Below, piece after piece: positions 53,013 to 62,519 of a stretch of 64,000 bases of DNA (its first letter is position 1; each line of letters starts with the position of its first letter). The DNA is taken from NCBI GenBank assembly GCA_036564245.1, contig DATCKU010000105.1, positions 62,001 through 126,000 on the forward strand. Reading direction: 5' to 3'. The stretch comes from Thermasporomyces sp036564245. Lineage in GTDB: Bacteria > Actinomycetota > Actinomycetes > Propionibacteriales > Actinopolymorphaceae. The notes below the pieces were generated by a model. That model did no database searches. It was not told the origin of the DNA and saw only the letters and a list, made by a program, of their open reading frames with translations. A program made the position numbers and the translations under genes.

Positions 53013-55366
53013 GTGACGTGCGTGTGCCACCAGCGTTCACCCATCAAGGCGCAAGAGCACATCCGCGCTATCCGACGAGAGTGGCCCGCCTCGGCCTCGT
53101 GACGTTGGCCACGGTGCTGCTTGCCGCGACTCTCGTGCTGCCGTCAGTGCCTGCCGCAGCGGCGGATCGGACAGGCGCCGGTCACGGCCACAACTGGCCG
53201 GGAAACCTGCCCAACAAGACCGGTGGCACGGACTACTACGTCGACGCCACCCACGGCAACGACAACGCAGCCGGCACCTCGCCGAAGACCGCGTGGCGCA
53301 GCCTGGCGAAGGTCAACGCGACGACCTTCGCGCCGGGTGACCGCATCCTGCTCAAGGCCGGAGAGCAGTGGCACGACGAGCAGTTGTGGCCCAAGGGCTC
53401 AGGTGCTCCGGGCCGGCCGATCACCATCTCGGCGTACGGCGACCCTCGCGCCCGGCGGCCCTACATTGCAACGAACGGGAACGTGCCGAGCCCGTTCAAC
53501 CCCGACGGGACGAAGAACCCGGAGACGGTCGGCCTGACTGGTGCCATCGTGCTGCGCAACCAGGAGTACTGGCACATCAACAACGTCGAGCTGTCCAACG
53601 ACGACGACTTCGCCACCAACATCACCGAGGAGCGAGTCGTACGCGACGGCATCATGGTGTCGATCAACGCCGACCTGCTGGAGGACGGCGCTGACAACAT
53701 CATGAACCACTTCCGCATCTTAGACGTCTACGTCCACAACACCGACGGGCCGAGCTTCTGGCAGCAGATCCACTACGGCGGCGTCAACTTCCAGGTCTTC
53801 GGTAACCGCAAGTACACCGAGTACGGCACGAGCGGCTACTACTTCCAAGACGTACGCATCGAGAACAACACGTTCAAAGACGTCGAGCTGCACGCCATCC
53901 AGTTCGCGTTCAACTGGTTCTACGACCGGTATCCCGAGGCCGGCCAGTACGACGAGAACGGCAAGTGGCACGAGGGATGGGAACAGCTGTGGGTGCGCAC
54001 CCGCGACCTCTACAGCCGAGACGTCTACATCGGTCACAACTACGCGGAAAGCGTGGGCCAGGGGGCCATCCAGCTCGCCAACACCAAGAACATGACCGTC
54101 GAGTACAACGAGGTCAACGGCTTCCTCGAACGCTACGACTCGGTCTCGGTCGCGCTCTACCTGTGGGCGGGCGCCGATTCGGTCATGCAGTTCAACGAGG
54201 TCTACGGGGGACCCAACAACGAGTTCGACGGCACACCGTGGGACCTGGAGTACACCAACTTCAATGTGACGTACCAGTTCAACTACTCCCACGACAACCC
54301 GGCTGGCTGGATGTCGTACATGGGCAACAGCTCGAACTCGATCGCGCGCTACAACCTGAGCGTCAACGACAACGGCGTGCTCGTGAAGAACATGCTGTCG
54401 ACGAACTACTCGCCGACCTACTTCGTGAACAACACGTTCGTCTACGACGGGGAGGACCTCGAGTACTTCCACGACGAGACGTTCCTGTCCCGCGTGTACT
54501 TCCTGAACAACATCTTCTACAACTACTCCACGACCACGCCGACGCCGTGGTATCGCCGGACCGGCGCCCTGCGTCATGCGGTGTTCTCGAACAACAACTT
54601 CTACGAAGCGAGTGGGATCCATTCCGCCCAGGAGCCGACCGACCGGAACGCCGTGCGGGCGGACCCGAAGTTCGTGGGTGACCCGGCGAAGTACCGCACC
54701 GGTCTGGGCGTGCACCGGATCCGCAAGGCGGCAGCACACTTCCGGTTGCGTCCCGACTCACCGCTCATCGACGCCGGCCGTTACAACCCGCGCCTTGGCA
54801 CCAAGGACTTCCTCGGCACGCACATCTACTACGGTGACGCGCCGGACATCGGCATGGCCGAAAGCCGGATCGGCCGCAAGGTGAAGAGCCCGGTCGACGA
54901 CGACCCGATCGAGGAGGAGTTCGACAACCGGGTCAACCTTGCGCTGGGCAAGCCGGTCACGGCGAGCTCGACGCATCCCGGCGCCGGTGGGACGCTCACC
55001 GCGGACAAGCTGACCGACGGTGACCTCACGACCCGCTGGGCCGCGGCCGACGATGCGACGTACCCCATCACGATCGACATCGACTTCGGCGCGGACACGA
55101 CCTTCGACGAGGTCTACCTGGACGAGTACACCGACTCGGGCACCAACCCACGGGTGCAGTCGTTCGAGCTGCAGCGATGGGATGCGGCGAGCGGCCAGTG
55201 GGTGACGTTCGCCAGCCGAGACACCGGTATCGGACACGACCTCACGGTGACCGGCTTCGGCAGCGTCACGACCTCACGGCTCAGGGTGGCGCTCACCGAG
55301 CAGATCGCCACCGAGGTCTACACCCCGACGATGACAGAGATCGCCGTGTACAACAGCGACGGCTAG
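53009..55366 (+). CDS. Secreted right-handed beta-helix protein with F5/8C domain
   Basis: A 785-residue exported protein. The signal peptide (residues 1-52) has a long basic n-region and ends near VPAAAA. From residue 72, DYYVDATHGNDNAAGTSPKT begins the polysaccharide-lyase-like N-domain, followed by a right-handed parallel beta-helix rich in Asn/Tyr/Asp (about 140-600). The C-terminus (about 650-785, NLALGKPVTASSTHPGAGG onward) is an F5/8 type C (CBM32-like) sugar-binding domain. It is probably a polysaccharide lyase or glycan-binding enzyme. It starts inside the foldase stop codon (ATGA). Confidence 0.85.
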   Translation: MSDVRVPPAFTHQGARAHPRYPTRVARLGLVTLATVLLAATLVLPSVPAAAADRTGAGHGHNWPGNLPNKTGGTDYYVDATHGNDNAAGTSPKTAWRSLAKVNATTFAPGDRILLKAGEQWHDEQLWPKGSGAPGRPITISAYGDPRARRPYIATNGNVPSPFNPDGTKNPETVGLTGAIVLRNQEYWHINNVELSNDDDFATNITEERVVRDGIMVSINADLLEDGADNIMNHFRILDVYVHNTDGPSFWQQIHYGGVNFQVFGNRKYTEYGTSGYYFQDVRIENNTFKDVELHAIQFAFNWFYDRYPEAGQYDENGKWHEGWEQLWVRTRDLYSRDVYIGHNYAESVGQGAIQLANTKNMTVEYNEVNGFLERYDSVSVALYLWAGADSVMQFNEVYGGPNNEFDGTPWDLEYTNFNVTYQFNYSHDNPAGWMSYMGNSSNSIARYNLSVNDNGVLVKNMLSTNYSPTYFVNNTFVYDGEDLEYFHDETFLSRVYFLNNIFYNYSTTTPTPWYRRTGALRHAVFSNNNFYEASGIHSAQEPTDRNAVRADPKFVGDPAKYRTGLGVHRIRKAAAHFRLRPDSPLIDAGRYNPRLGTKDFLGTHIYYGDAPDIGMAESRIGRKVKSPVDDDPIEEEFDNRVNLALGKPVTASSTHPGAGGTLTADKLTDGDLTTRWAAADDATYPITIDIDFGADTTFDEVYLDEYTDSGTNPRVQSFELQRWDAASGQWVTFASRDTGIGHDLTVTGFGSVTTSRLRVALTEQIATEVYTPTMTEIAVYNSDG

Positions 55367-55422
55367 CTGCCCGTTTTCGTCGCACGAGGGTTGAGAGCCT
55401 GCGGCCTTCGACCGGGCGATGA

Positions 55423-56208
55423 TCAGGCCCACGGACGCGGGAAGGTGTCGCCGTCGAGCCGGTCCCCGGGTTTCAGGCCGAGCGGGTCGGTGACGACGTG
55501 CTTGTCGCCGGAGTACGTCGTGGCCTCGTCCATGTAGATGACGACGTGAGCGAGTCGTGCCTGGTCGGTCCGGTTGGGCAGCGCCATGTGGCAGGTGTAG
55601 CTCGAGTGGAACGTGCAGTCTCCGGCGCGCAGCGGAACCGTGACCCGAGGCAGCCAGCGCAGTGACGGCTCGATGCTGAAGAGGTCGTCTTCGTCGTGCA
55701 GGTCCTGCGGGCGCAACCCGGTCAGGTGTTGCGTCTTCGGCAGGAAGGTCATGCACCCACGCTCGGGCGGCACGTCGACCAGGGCGATCCAGGCCGAGAG
55801 CGAGAGCCGGTCGTTCGCGTGCGGCCAGTACGGCCGGTCCTGGTGAAACTCCGTGGCTGCGTTGTTGTGCGGCTCCTTGACCAGCATGTGGTCGTGCCAC
55901 AAGCGCAACGGAAAGCCGGCCAACTGCTCGGCCACTCGTCCGAGACGCCGATGGAACGTCAGCTCGCGCATCGTGGCGTCCCGTTGCCACACGTTGACCA
56001 GCTGGCTGAACACACCGCGTTTCTCGAGGCTTTCGGACCGGTGAGCTTCAAGGTAGGCCTGCGCCGCCGTCCTGAACCGCTCGACCTCGTCGGGACCCAG
56101 GATGCCGCGGATTCGTACGAATCCGTTCTCGCGGTACTCGTTGACCAGTGCGTCGGGCACCCGGCCGTCGGTGTCGACATCGCTCACGTACGACGTGGTG
56201 GTGGTCAC
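55423..56208 (-). CDS. Phytanoyl-CoA dioxygenase (PhyH) family protein, second copy
   Basis: A 261-residue Fe(II)/2-oxoglutarate oxygenase with His122-x-Asp124 in EFHQDRPYW and the distal His in SSYTCHMALPNRT. GTG 56208 is chosen because AGGAGG sits six bases before it; an in-frame ATG 43 codons upstream would add a low-complexity leader without a ribosome site. The two halves around LVDVPPERGCMTFLP are typical of the family. It is divergent from an AraC gene that probably controls it. Confidence 0.87.
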   Translation of the reverse strand: MTTTTSYVSDVDTDGRVPDALVNEYRENGFVRIRGILGPDEVERFRTAAQAYLEAHRSESLEKRGVFSQLVNVWQRDATMRELTFHRRLGRVAEQLAGFPLRLWHDHMLVKEPHNNAATEFHQDRPYWPHANDRLSLSAWIALVDVPPERGCMTFLPKTQHLTGLRPQDLHDEDDLFSIEPSLRWLPRVTVPLRAGDCTFHSSYTCHMALPNRTDQARLAHVVIYMDEATTYSGDKHVVTDPLGLKPGDRLDGDTFPRPWA

Positions 56209-56377
56209 GGTCGGCCTCCTTTGCGGCTTTGCTGACTGAGCAGTAGCCACAGCAGGCGCCACGACCGCGTGAGGCGGGGACTCACCCGGCGAGGCGTCCC
56301 GCGTGGCCATTTCAGGCTCGTTCCCGGTCGCGTCCATTGGCTAGGCCAATCACGGCGAGGGCTCGTACGATTCCGAC

Positions 56378-57250
56378 ATGCCGGCCGCCACTCTCCACGA
56401 GCATGCGTTGTTCGACGGCAACCCCATCCTGGGCGGCGTCCATGACCTCACGACATCCGTCGAGCCCCATGCGCATGACTTCGTCGAGGTTGCCGTGATC
56501 GGCGGCGGCAGTGGTCGCCACGTGACGAGCTGTGGGGAGCGTCGGTTGCGGCGTGGCGACGTGATCGTCCTGCGGCCCGGTGCCTGGCACGGGTTCGCCG
56601 ACTGCCGGCATCTCGTGGTCGCCAACTGCTGCATCTCAGCGCAGGCGCTCCGCAAGGAGCTCGGGCACCTGCACCAGGTGCCGGCATTCCACCGGCTGCT
56701 CTGGACCGAGCCGGTCGCTGCCGGATCACACGGCATCGCCGTGACGCAGGTCGACCCGGATGCCGCCGCCGAGGCCGTCGACGCGATCGGCTCGCTCGCG
56801 CAGCACCTTGCATCCGCGGCGAGCCGGCGTCGACCCGGACGCACGCTTGGCCAGCTGGTCACCGTGCTCGGCATCCTGACCGACGGCCGGCAGCCGGAGC
56901 CGGTGCCACAGGTGCATCCCGCTGTCGCCGCCACGCTCGCCCGGCTGGAAGCCGACCCGGTGCGAGCCTGGCGGCTGGACGACTTGGCGTACGCCGTGAA
57001 TCTCGACCCCGACTACCTCGGCCGACTGTTCCGGCGTGACGTCGGACTGACCCCACTGGGCTACCTGGCCCGGGTACGCGCGGAGCAGGCGGCCAACCTG
57101 CTTGCCCACAGCGACCTGCCGGTCACCCGGGTCGGCGCTGCCGTCGGGTGGGAGGACCCGACGTACTTCGCCCGCCGGTTCCGCGCACTGGTCGGCTTGT
57201 CACCTACCGAGTACCGGCGTCGCAGCCGGCCCGGACGCGCCACCAGCTGA
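56378..57250 (+). CDS. AraC family regulator with cupin sensor domain
   Basis: A 290-residue regulator. The N-terminal cupin (VEPHAHDFVEVAVIGGG, then RRGDVIVLRPGAWHGF) binds an effector. The C-terminal AraC double HTH has RLDDLAYAVNLDPDYLGRLF and VTRVGAAVGWEDPTYFARRF, closing with LSPTEYRRR. Such proteins usually activate neighbouring carbohydrate genes; the divergent PhyH gene is the obvious candidate. Confidence 0.92.
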   Translation: MPAATLHEHALFDGNPILGGVHDLTTSVEPHAHDFVEVAVIGGGSGRHVTSCGERRLRRGDVIVLRPGAWHGFADCRHLVVANCCISAQALRKELGHLHQVPAFHRLLWTEPVAAGSHGIAVTQVDPDAAAEAVDAIGSLAQHLASAASRRRPGRTLGQLVTVLGILTDGRQPEPVPQVHPAVAATLARLEADPVRAWRLDDLAYAVNLDPDYLGRLFRRDVGLTPLGYLARVRAEQAANLLAHSDLPVTRVGAAVGWEDPTYFARRFRALVGLSPTEYRRRSRPGRATS

Positions 57251-57295
57251 TCGTCGCCGCGAGCTGCGGCAGAAGATCCGCAAGCAGCATGGAAA

Positions 57296-57470
57296 GGCTC
57301 AGCCCATCTGATCGCAAGACGGCCGGATCCTCGCGAAGGGCGACCCATGCCAGATCGTGTCGGCTGATCTGGTCGCCGAGGTGTTCGGCGTGGCCTGGCA
57401 GGTGATCGACGATCCGGAAACCGGGACGTCGCTCGTCGTGGCCGCCCGTCGCGACGGCGAATGTCCGGAG
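57296..57470 (+). pseudogene. C-terminal remnant of a siderophore ABC ATPase (FecE/FepC type)
   Basis: One frame gives SAHLIA and, after a frame change near 57317, DGRILAKGDPCQIVSADLVA followed by EVFGVAWQVIDDPETGTSLV. This is the conserved tail of iron-siderophore importer ATPases. The preceding nucleotide-binding domain is absent and the normal stop is lost. It is a fragment left by deletion and not a functional gene. Confidence 0.6.
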
Positions 57471-57759
57471 TTTCCAGCTACGCGACGCAGCTCGACGCAC
57501 GTTAGCACGCATGCCGGATGTCGTCGTCGCAAAGCTCGCAAGCTCATGACAGATGCCGCCCCGGCAATGCTCCTGAGGAATCGACAGGCATCGACCTGCT
57601 GTGGCGACCAAGTCTGGCGCTTGATCACAGGCGATATGACGCATTAGGACACGAATACGACCGTCGCCGCGAACCTCGCCCTCACATGACAACGTGTGTC
57701 GTGCAACGATGGCCTTGAGCGTCTACTTACGCTCCAGATGGCAGTTCCGAGGAGGAATC

Positions 57760-58146
57760 ATGCCGATCTTCGATGCATTCATGACAATGCTTTGGTTTTT
57801 TCTCTGGGTCGTATGGATCTTCCTGCTGGTGAAAATCGTCGTGGACATCTTCCGTAGCCACGACCTCGGCGGATGGGCCAAGGCGGGTTGGCTGCTTTTC
57901 GTGCTGATCCTTCCGTTCCTCGGCGTCCTGGTCTACGTCGTCGCGCGCGGCAGCTCCATGAGCGAACGCGAGATGGCTCAGGCTCAGCGTCACGAGCAGG
58001 TGGTCCAGGACTACATCCGAAGCACAGCACGGATCCCCAGCCAGGCAGACGAGCTGGCCAAGCTCGCGCAGCTGAAGGACCGGGGTGCTATCTCCGACAC
58101 CGAGTACGAGCAGGTGAAGGCGAAGATCCTCACCAGAACCGAGTAG
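57760..58146 (+). CDS. Small membrane protein with PLDc_N and SHOCT domains
   Basis: A 128-residue protein. Two membrane helices (about residues 8-29 and 45-64) form the PLDc_N-type module with DLGGWAKAGWLLFVLILPFL. The tail ends in a SHOCT motif, LAKLAQLKDRGAISDTEYEQ. SHOCT modules are short oligomerisation elements; the cellular role is unknown. The ATG at 57760 follows GGAGGA. It faces the end of the nitrate operon. Confidence 0.85.
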   Translation: MPIFDAFMTMLWFFLWVVWIFLLVKIVVDIFRSHDLGGWAKAGWLLFVLILPFLGVLVYVVARGSSMSEREMAQAQRHEQVVQDYIRSTARIPSQADELAKLAQLKDRGAISDTEYEQVKAKILTRTE

Positions 58147-58220
58147 ACCCGAAGGACTGGACGCGAAAGGCCCGAGCACCGCAGCTGAGCAAGAGCACAC
58201 CAGTTGTCCATAGCCTCTGG

Positions 58221-59441
58221 TCACGTGGCGGCAGGTTTGGTTCGAGTACGTATGACCGTGGCGGTGAAGGCGCCGGCAAGCGCCGCGGTGATGGCGAGCA
58301 GGACGTACCCCCAGCTGAAGTCTCCCGTGAGGCTGTAGACGCCGCCCATGACCAGGGGTGGGAAGAAGCCGCCGAGACCACCGGCGGCGCCGACGACTCC
58401 GGTCACCGCCCCGACACGGGCCGGCGGGACGACGTGCGCAACGAGGGCGAACACCCCACCGGAACCGGCCCCCAGGGCAGCCGCCATGCCGAGGGACGCA
58501 AGCGTCCCGACCGGGATCAGAGCGAGCTCCAGTGCAGCACACAACGCGAGGACGGTGACGATCGCGTAGCAGCACACCAATACCGGAACCGCGCCCAGTC
58601 GGTCGGAGAGCCACCCTCCCACCGGGCGAGCCGCGACGGCAAGAACGACGAAGCCCGCGGTGCGCAGGCCGGCGTCGGAGCGCTGCAGGTGGTACGCCGT
58701 CACAAGGTACGTGGGCAGGTAGACGCTGAACGCGACGAAGCCGCCGAAAGCCACGGCATAGAGGAACGACAGCTGCCACGTCACGCCGAGCCGCAGGGTG
58801 GCGAGCACACGACCGACGAGAGAACCAGCCTGGATCGGGCGGTCTGGTTTGTCACGCAGCAGAAAGTAGGCCGTGACGGCGAAAGCCGCGAGGATGCCCG
58901 CCACGAGGTCGAACGGAAACGCCCGTCCCAACACCTCGGAAAGCTGCACGGTCGTGAATGCCGCGAGTGCCGTGCCGCCCGTACCCATCCCGAAGATGCC
59001 GAGGGCGAGCCCACGACGTTCGGGTGGATACCAGGCGTTGACGAACGGTATGCCGATGGCAAACGTCGTTCCGCCCAGTCCGAGGAAGAAGCCGGCGACC
59101 AGAACTTCAATGAAGGAGTCGGCCAGGTGCCCGAGGTAGAGCACCGGAAGGATCGTGAGACCAGCGACGGTGGGGAACATGAGGCGAGCGCCGAGCCGGT
59201 CGGTGAGCGCGCCCACCGGGATCCGACCGAGCGAGCCCACGATGACAGGTATGGCGACCGCCAGGGATTGCTCGAAGACCGTGAGCGACAGCTCCTCGCG
59301 AAGGGTTGCGCCCAGTGGCGCGAGGAGGGCCCACGCCCAGAACGACACCGTGAACCCGATGGTCGCGATGCCGAGCATTCGGCCTGCCTGACCAGTCGAG
59401 GGGACGGATGCCACCGCCTTGGGTGTCGTGTCGCGACTCAT
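58221..59441 (-). CDS. narK: NarK-type nitrate/nitrite MFS transporter
   Basis: A 406-residue carrier with twelve helices. It has the nitrate-porter signature-like stretches GGTTFAIGIPFVNAWYPPER and VGAVTGVVGAAGGLGGFFPP, the two Gly-rich helices of the NNP family, and RIPVGALTDRLGAR as motif A. It moves nitrate in or nitrite out for the adjacent respiratory reductase. Its ATG at 59441 overlaps the narI stop, so it is the last gene of the narGHJI-K operon. Confidence 0.92.
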   Translation of the reverse strand: MSRDTTPKAVASVPSTGQAGRMLGIATIGFTVSFWAWALLAPLGATLREELSLTVFEQSLAVAIPVIVGSLGRIPVGALTDRLGARLMFPTVAGLTILPVLYLGHLADSFIEVLVAGFFLGLGGTTFAIGIPFVNAWYPPERRGLALGIFGMGTGGTALAAFTTVQLSEVLGRAFPFDLVAGILAAFAVTAYFLLRDKPDRPIQAGSLVGRVLATLRLGVTWQLSFLYAVAFGGFVAFSVYLPTYLVTAYHLQRSDAGLRTAGFVVLAVAARPVGGWLSDRLGAVPVLVCCYAIVTVLALCAALELALIPVGTLASLGMAAALGAGSGGVFALVAHVVPPARVGAVTGVVGAAGGLGGFFPPLVMGGVYSLTGDFSWGYVLLAITAALAGAFTATVIRTRTKPAAT

Positions 59442-60136
59442 GGCGTTCGCCTGACCGGGCGAGACCGGTAGACGATGTACGGGCGGAACAGGTAGCCGAC
59501 GGGCGCGGTGAACGCGTGGACCAGCCGGGTGAACGGCCAGATCGCGAACAACAGCATGCCGATCAGCGTGTGCAGCTGGAACGACAGCGGTGCTGCGGCC
59601 ATCGCAGTGATGTCGGGCTGGAGAACGAAGATCGACCGGAACCACGGCGAGACCGTCTCGCGGTAGTTGTGTTCGTCACCCACCACGCCGGCACCGAGCA
59701 ACGTGGTGGCAAGACCTGCGACGATCGCCGCGACCAGGACGACGTACATCCCTTTGTCGTTGCGGGTGGTCGCCATGAACACCGGCCCGGTCGTCCGTCT
59801 GCGGTAGATCAGGATCGCGACGCCCACGAGTGTGGCGAATCCGGCGATCCCGCCGAGCAGCAGCGCTTGGACGTGGTAAGCGTGTTCTGACATGCCGATG
59901 GCGGTCGTCCAGCTCGCCGGGATCACGAGTCCGATCACGTGCCCGATGACGACGACCAGGATGCCGAAGTGGAACAGCGGGCTGCCGATCCGCAGCAACC
60001 GTGACTCGTACAGCTCCGAGCTTCGTGTCGTCCAGCCGAACTGGTCGTAGCGGTAACGCCAGATCGTGCCGGACACGAGGATCGCGATCGTGACGTACGG
60101 AAGGACGCCCCACGCCAGGATGTCGAGCGGGCTCAT
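59438..60136 (-). CDS. narI: Respiratory nitrate reductase gamma subunit
   Basis: A 232-residue membrane cytochrome b with five helices. The His ligands for two hemes lie in LFHFGILVVVIGHVIG and FQLHTLIGMLLFAIWPFTRL. It takes electrons from menaquinol and passes them to NarH. The N-terminus MSPLDILAWGVLPYV is typical. Start and stop overlap narJ and narK by four bases each. Confidence 0.95.
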   Translation of the reverse strand: MSPLDILAWGVLPYVTIAILVSGTIWRYRYDQFGWTTRSSELYESRLLRIGSPLFHFGILVVVIGHVIGLVIPASWTTAIGMSEHAYHVQALLLGGIAGFATLVGVAILIYRRRTTGPVFMATTRNDKGMYVVLVAAIVAGLATTLLGAGVVGDEHNYRETVSPWFRSIFVLQPDITAMAAAPLSFQLHTLIGMLLFAIWPFTRLVHAFTAPVGYLFRPYIVYRSRPVRRTP

Positions 60137-60759
60137 CGTCTCCCTCCCGGCGACGCGACACCGAAGGGCTCCAGCCCAACGAGCTCCCGCTGTGGCCCGG
60201 TGCGCGCGAGGCGCAGCGCCGCTGCCCGGTCAGCTGGTGACGGACCCGGCAGCAGAGCGCAGACAGCCTCGAGGACGTTGACGTACGCCGAGCCGATGTC
60301 ATGCAGGGCGAGTCTCGCCAGCTCCACGCTCGCCCGATACTCCTGCAGCAGTGCGAGCCCGTCGGCGAGGTCACCGGTCGCGGCGTACTCCAGCACCACC
60401 GGGAGATAGTCCGGAAGCTCGTTGGCCGACAGATCCAGGCCGCCCCGCCGGTAGCGCTTCTTCAACTCGGCAAGCGAGTGGCCACGCCGCCTGGTGTCTC
60501 CGTCGGTCCACCAGGTGAGGTAGAGACAACAGCGCTGCCGTCGGTCGAAGCTGGCGACGTAGTGCTCGGCCAGCTCGCGCCGTGGTGTCGCCGCGATGTG
60601 GTCCACAAACCGCAGCAGGGAGGCCCTCGACGTTCCCTCCGGCAACTCGGAGACTGCGGCGCGCACGACCGGCACGTTGGCGTAGACGGTGTCGTCCGGG
60701 TACTGCAGCAGGATCGACGCGGCCTGGCAGACCACCCTGGCGTGCTGGGCGTTGGTCAT
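60133..60759 (-). CDS. narJ: Nitrate reductase molybdenum cofactor assembly chaperone
   Basis: A 208-residue TorD/NarJ-family chaperone that helps insert the Mo-bisPGD cofactor into NarG and is not part of the final enzyme. It has the family start VCQAASILLQYPDDTVY, CCLYLTWWTDGDTRRRG and ANELPDYLPVVLEY. The ATG at 60759 overlaps the narH stop, and its own stop overlaps narI. Confidence 0.94.
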   Translation of the reverse strand: MTNAQHARVVCQAASILLQYPDDTVYANVPVVRAAVSELPEGTSRASLLRFVDHIAATPRRELAEHYVASFDRRQRCCLYLTWWTDGDTRRRGHSLAELKKRYRRGGLDLSANELPDYLPVVLEYAATGDLADGLALLQEYRASVELARLALHDIGSAYVNVLEAVCALLPGPSPADRAAALRLARTGPQRELVGLEPFGVASPGGRR

Positions 60760-62519
60760 GACTGCTCGCCTCGCTCCGCGTCGTCTGTTCGTCGTGGCGG
60801 GAAGAGGCCGGCGGTCGAGCCTTTGGCGTCCCAGTTGAGCAGGTTGACCCGGGCACCTGGTCGTTCGACATCGACAACGCGATCCGCGGTCTGGCGTTGC
60901 TTCAGCGCGTGGAACGTCTCGACCGACACAGGGACCGGACGGCCCGACGCCTCCCCGAACGGACCGCTCTCGTACATGCCCGGGCCACCCTCGTAGTCGA
61001 GGCTGCAGCGCACCTCCTCCAGCTGCCGGCCTTCTGCTTCGTAGGCCGTGGGGATGACGTAACGCTCGTCGTACTTCGCGATCGCCAACAGCCGGTAGAG
61101 CGCGGTGAGCTCGGCGCCGGTGCTGCCGACGGCTGCGGCGATCGCCTCGTCGGGTGGTTCGCCCAGGTTGATGGCTCGCATGTACGAACGCATCGCCGCG
61201 AGCTTCTCCAGCACACGCCGTACCGGAGCCGGGTCGCCCGCGGTGAACAGCTCGGCGAGGTACTCGATGGGGATCCGCATCGCCTCGATCGCCCCGAACA
61301 GATTTCCTGCGTCCTCGCCGTCGTGCCCGGTCTCGACCAACGCGTCCACCACCGGTGACAGCGGTGGGACGTACCACACCATCGGCAGTGTCCGAAACTC
61401 CGGATGCAACGGCAACGCCACCCGGTAGACCTTGGTGAGCGCGTACACCGGTGAGCGCTGAGCTGCGGCGATCCAGTCGTCGGGAATGCCGTCGCGCCGT
61501 GCGGCCGCGACGACCTCGGGGTCGTTCGGGTCCAGCAGGATGTCGAGCTGAGAATCGTACAGCTCTTCCTCGTCCTCGACTGCGGCGGCCGCAGCCACCC
61601 GGTCGACGTCGTACAGGAAAAGCCCGATGTAACGCAGCCGGCCCACACACGTCTCCGAGCACACCGTCGGCAGACCGACCTCGACACGCGGATAGCAGAA
61701 CATGCACTTCTCGGCCTTGCCGGTGCGGTGGTTGAAGTAGACCTTCTTGTACGGGCAGCCGGTGACGCACATCCGCCACCCGCGGCAGCGATCCTGGTCG
61801 ACCAGGACGATGCCGTCCTCGGCTCGCTTGTACATCGCGCCGGACGGGCACGACGCCACGCAGGAGGGGTTGAGACAGTGCTCGCAGATCCGCGGAAGGT
61901 AGAACATGAAGGTCCGTTCGAACTCGAAGCGGACCTTGTCCTCTGCCTGCTTTCGCACGCGTTCCACGATGGGGTCTTGTGCGCCGACCTCTGCGCCACC
62001 GCCGAGGCTGTCGTCCCAGTTGGCGCTCCATTCGACCTGCATCGGCTCGCCTGAGATCAGCGACTTCGGCTGTGCGACCGGGAAGTCGTCACCGGCCGGC
62101 GCCGAGATGAGGGTGTCGTAGTCGTAGGTCCACGGCTCGTAGTAGTCGCGGATGTTCGGCAGTACGGGGTTGGCGAAGATCGTCAGGAGCTTGCGGAGGC
62201 GCCCCCCTGCCTTGAGTTTCAGCCTGCCGGACTTGGTACGAACCCAGCCGCCCTTCCACCGCTCCTGGTCTTCGTATCGCCGCGGATAACCCTGCCCGGG
62301 ACGCGTCTCGACGTTGTTGAACCACACGTACTCCACGCCGCTGCGGTTGGTCCATGCCTGCTTGCAGGTCACCGAGCAGGTGTGACAACCGATGCACTTG
62401 TCGAGGTTCATCACCATGCCCAGCTGGGCCATGACGCGACCGATCGGTGCGTTCCGCTTGCGACTTCGCGCCGACGTTCCAGGAGCGGTCTCGTGGACGG
62501 ACTCGGCGTCGCTGGCCAT
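60756..62519 (-). CDS. narH: Respiratory nitrate reductase beta subunit
   Basis: A 587-residue iron-sulfur protein. Cys clusters are CIGCHTCSVTC (about residues 43-53), CEHCLNPSCVASC, CRGWRMCVTGC with the Trp that marks the 3Fe-4S cluster, and CMFCYPRVEVGLPTVCSETC. It relays electrons from NarI to NarG. An N-terminal extension of about 30 residues precedes the usual MAQLGMVMNLDKC start. The chosen ATG overlaps the narG stop (TGATG) and has GGAGGTGA upstream, so the extension is probably translated. Confidence 0.96.
   Translation of the reverse strand: MASDAESVHETAPGTSARSRKRNAPIGRVMAQLGMVMNLDKCIGCHTCSVTCKQAWTNRSGVEYVWFNNVETRPGQGYPRRYEDQERWKGGWVRTKSGRLKLKAGGRLRKLLTIFANPVLPNIRDYYEPWTYDYDTLISAPAGDDFPVAQPKSLISGEPMQVEWSANWDDSLGGGAEVGAQDPIVERVRKQAEDKVRFEFERTFMFYLPRICEHCLNPSCVASCPSGAMYKRAEDGIVLVDQDRCRGWRMCVTGCPYKKVYFNHRTGKAEKCMFCYPRVEVGLPTVCSETCVGRLRYIGLFLYDVDRVAAAAAVEDEEELYDSQLDILLDPNDPEVVAAARRDGIPDDWIAAAQRSPVYALTKVYRVALPLHPEFRTLPMVWYVPPLSPVVDALVETGHDGEDAGNLFGAIEAMRIPIEYLAELFTAGDPAPVRRVLEKLAAMRSYMRAINLGEPPDEAIAAAVGSTGAELTALYRLLAIAKYDERYVIPTAYEAEGRQLEEVRCSLDYEGGPGMYESGPFGEASGRPVPVSVETFHALKQRQTADRVVDVERPGARVNLLNWDAKGSTAGLFPPRRTDDAERGEQS

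Noticed and set aside
57204..57692. Minus-strand frame of 162 codons downstream of the AraC gene
   Set aside because: No family match; the opposite strand of the same stretch encodes the siderophore-ATPase remnant, which explains the open frame.
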